Shown: positions 5,399 through 6,144 of the stretch, piece after piece | How positions within the stretch are numbered: the stretch's first letter is position 1 | Layout: each line of letters starts with the position of its first letter | NCBI GenBank assembly: GCA_031412575.1 | Contig: JANODG010000002.1 | Span: 1 to 6,144 of the forward strand | DNA length: 6,144 nt | Direction: 5' to 3' | Source: JAMLIO01 sp031412575 | GTDB lineage: Bacteria; Bdellovibrionota; Bdellovibrionia; Bdellovibrionales; UBA1609 | Notes under the pieces: model-generated | The model's database searches: none | What the model was told of the DNA's origin: nothing | The model's input: only the letters and a program-made list of their open reading frames with translations | Program-made: the position numbers and the translations under genes

Positions 5399-6144
5399 CT
5401 ACTGAATACCTAGTCCATCCACGACGGACGAATCGACGTCAGGTAAGACCGTGGTTTCGATTTTCGGGGGCGTTAGATTAAGTGTGTTGTTGGAAAGAAT
5501 ATCGGTGTCAAAATCATTGATAGAGTCAGACAAGTTGTTAATAGCATCTTCTGTACCACGTCCGACACCATGATTTACGTTCACTTCGTGTTTGGTGTTT
5601 TTAAGAGATTTACCTAACTTGTTTGCAGACACTGCAATGGCAATAGCAATTAAGGCAAGTCCACCTAATAAAAACCACCCGCCACCAATAGCTTGAGCTT
5701 CACTAAAAAATAAAGTTGAAGGCACTAAACATAATTTAAAAAATGGATTTGACGTTAAGCTGGCACTTTTTTGATTTTCTTTAGTCATGCGGGATTCGAT
5801 TTCAGATATGAAACCGTTTAAAACCTCAGGTTGACCTAAATCATAAGTTTTATTTTCAAAGGTCATCGCGATTTTGTCGCTAGGCCCACTGAAGCTTACT
5901 TTAATCGATCCATGTGGATTAGTTAAAGTTAAATCTGAATTTTTACGCTCAATAGAAAGTCCACTGTCATCGACTTTTTTAGATAAACTTAAAAGTCTTT
6001 TATAAACATCTTTTGATAAAACTTTCGAATACTGTTTTAACGTGGGCTGTAGTTTTACTCTTTGAGTTGTGCCGTTTAAAAATATTAAAAACGAAGAAGG
6101 GTAGGATCGTACATTTGATTTAAATTCTTCAGCAGTCAGACTAC
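5399..6144 (-). CDS. Hypothetical membrane-anchored protein, C-terminal part (5' end outside window)
   Basis: I do not recognise this protein. An ATG at 5866 would give 155 residues, but the frame stays open upstream to the window edge, adding 92 codons with normal-looking content (for example SLTAEEFKSNVRSYPSS at the edge and SGLSIERKNSDLTLTNPHG further in). The real start is therefore outside. Numbered from that internal Met, there is a hydrophobic stretch at about 41-58 ending in SEAQA, then a Gly-rich membrane segment at 61-80 (GGGWFLLGGLALIAIAIAV). A Lys-rich turn and an Asp/Asn/Ser-rich tail (about 105-155) with a TPPK linker follow. The likely topology is a soluble N-terminal domain, one or two membrane passes, and a polar C-terminal tail. 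It converges on the photolyase with a 26-bp gap. Function unknown; coding is well supported by 248 open codons. Confidence 0.75.
   Translation of the reverse strand, partial: SLTAEEFKSNVRSYPSSFLIFLNGTTQRVKLQPTLKQYSKVLSKDVYKRLLSLSKKVDDSGLSIERKNSDLTLTNPHGSIKVSFSGPSDKIAMTFENKTYDLGQPEVLNGFISEIESRMTKENQKSASLTSNPFFKLCLVPSTLFFSEAQAIGGGWFLLGGLALIAIAIAVSANKLGKSLKNTKHEVNVNHGVGRGTEDAINNLSDSINDFDTDILSNNTLNLTPPKIETTVLPDVDSSVVDGLGIQ

Noticed and set aside
5399..5866. Complete 155-residue gene starting at the ATG at 5866
   Set aside because: The frame stays open upstream to the window edge with coding-like composition, and no ribosome binding site precedes that ATG.

Overview
The window is AT-rich DNA from a Gram-negative bacterium. 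Its gene for a lipopolysaccharide Kdo transferase implies an LPS outer membrane. The general look of the proteins (a secreted DUF2799-type protein, lysine/phenylalanine-rich coding, several secreted or membrane proteins of unknown role) resembles a Bdellovibrio-type (Bdellovibrionota) genome. That assignment is an impression from style and cannot be proven from this window.

Layout, left to right. (1) The 3' end of a forward gene of unknown function runs in from the left edge and stops at 809. (2) A 412-bp gap between convergent genes (810-1221) is almost entirely one long imperfect inverted repeat centred near 1002. It has near-perfect 59/60-nt AT-rich arms, a GC-rich palindromic centre, and structured outer modules that degrade with distance from the centre. 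(3) A reverse-strand gene (1222-2448) encodes a divergent WaaA/KdtA Kdo transferase. (4) Reading away from it is a secreted DUF2799-like four-cysteine protein with an added coiled-coil tail (2597-3154), closed by a hairpin terminator. (5) A probable two-gene transcription unit follows: a four-helix membrane protein (3327-3767) and a cryptochrome/photolyase (3873-5372). They are joined by an eight-copy 15-bp degenerate tandem repeat. This repeat starts inside the last codons of the membrane protein gene, can encode a 27-residue KNLSI-repeat peptide, and supplies the ribosome binding site and start codon of the photolyase. (6) A short stem-loop separates the photolyase from a convergent reverse-strand gene of unknown function that runs off the right edge (5399-6144). 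Its reading frame is open well beyond its first internal ATG.

How the genes relate: only the membrane protein and photolyase look functionally linked, by same strand, no terminator between them and a repeat-built junction. The photolyase is most like the bacterial Fe-S (PhrB/CryB-type) group in its overall signature, yet the positions where the Fe-S cysteines should be are substituted or deleted. The other genes look like independent chromosomal units. No insertion sequence, CRISPR array, tRNA, rRNA or phage gene was found. The most unusual non-coding structures are the giant palindrome and the 15-bp repeat.
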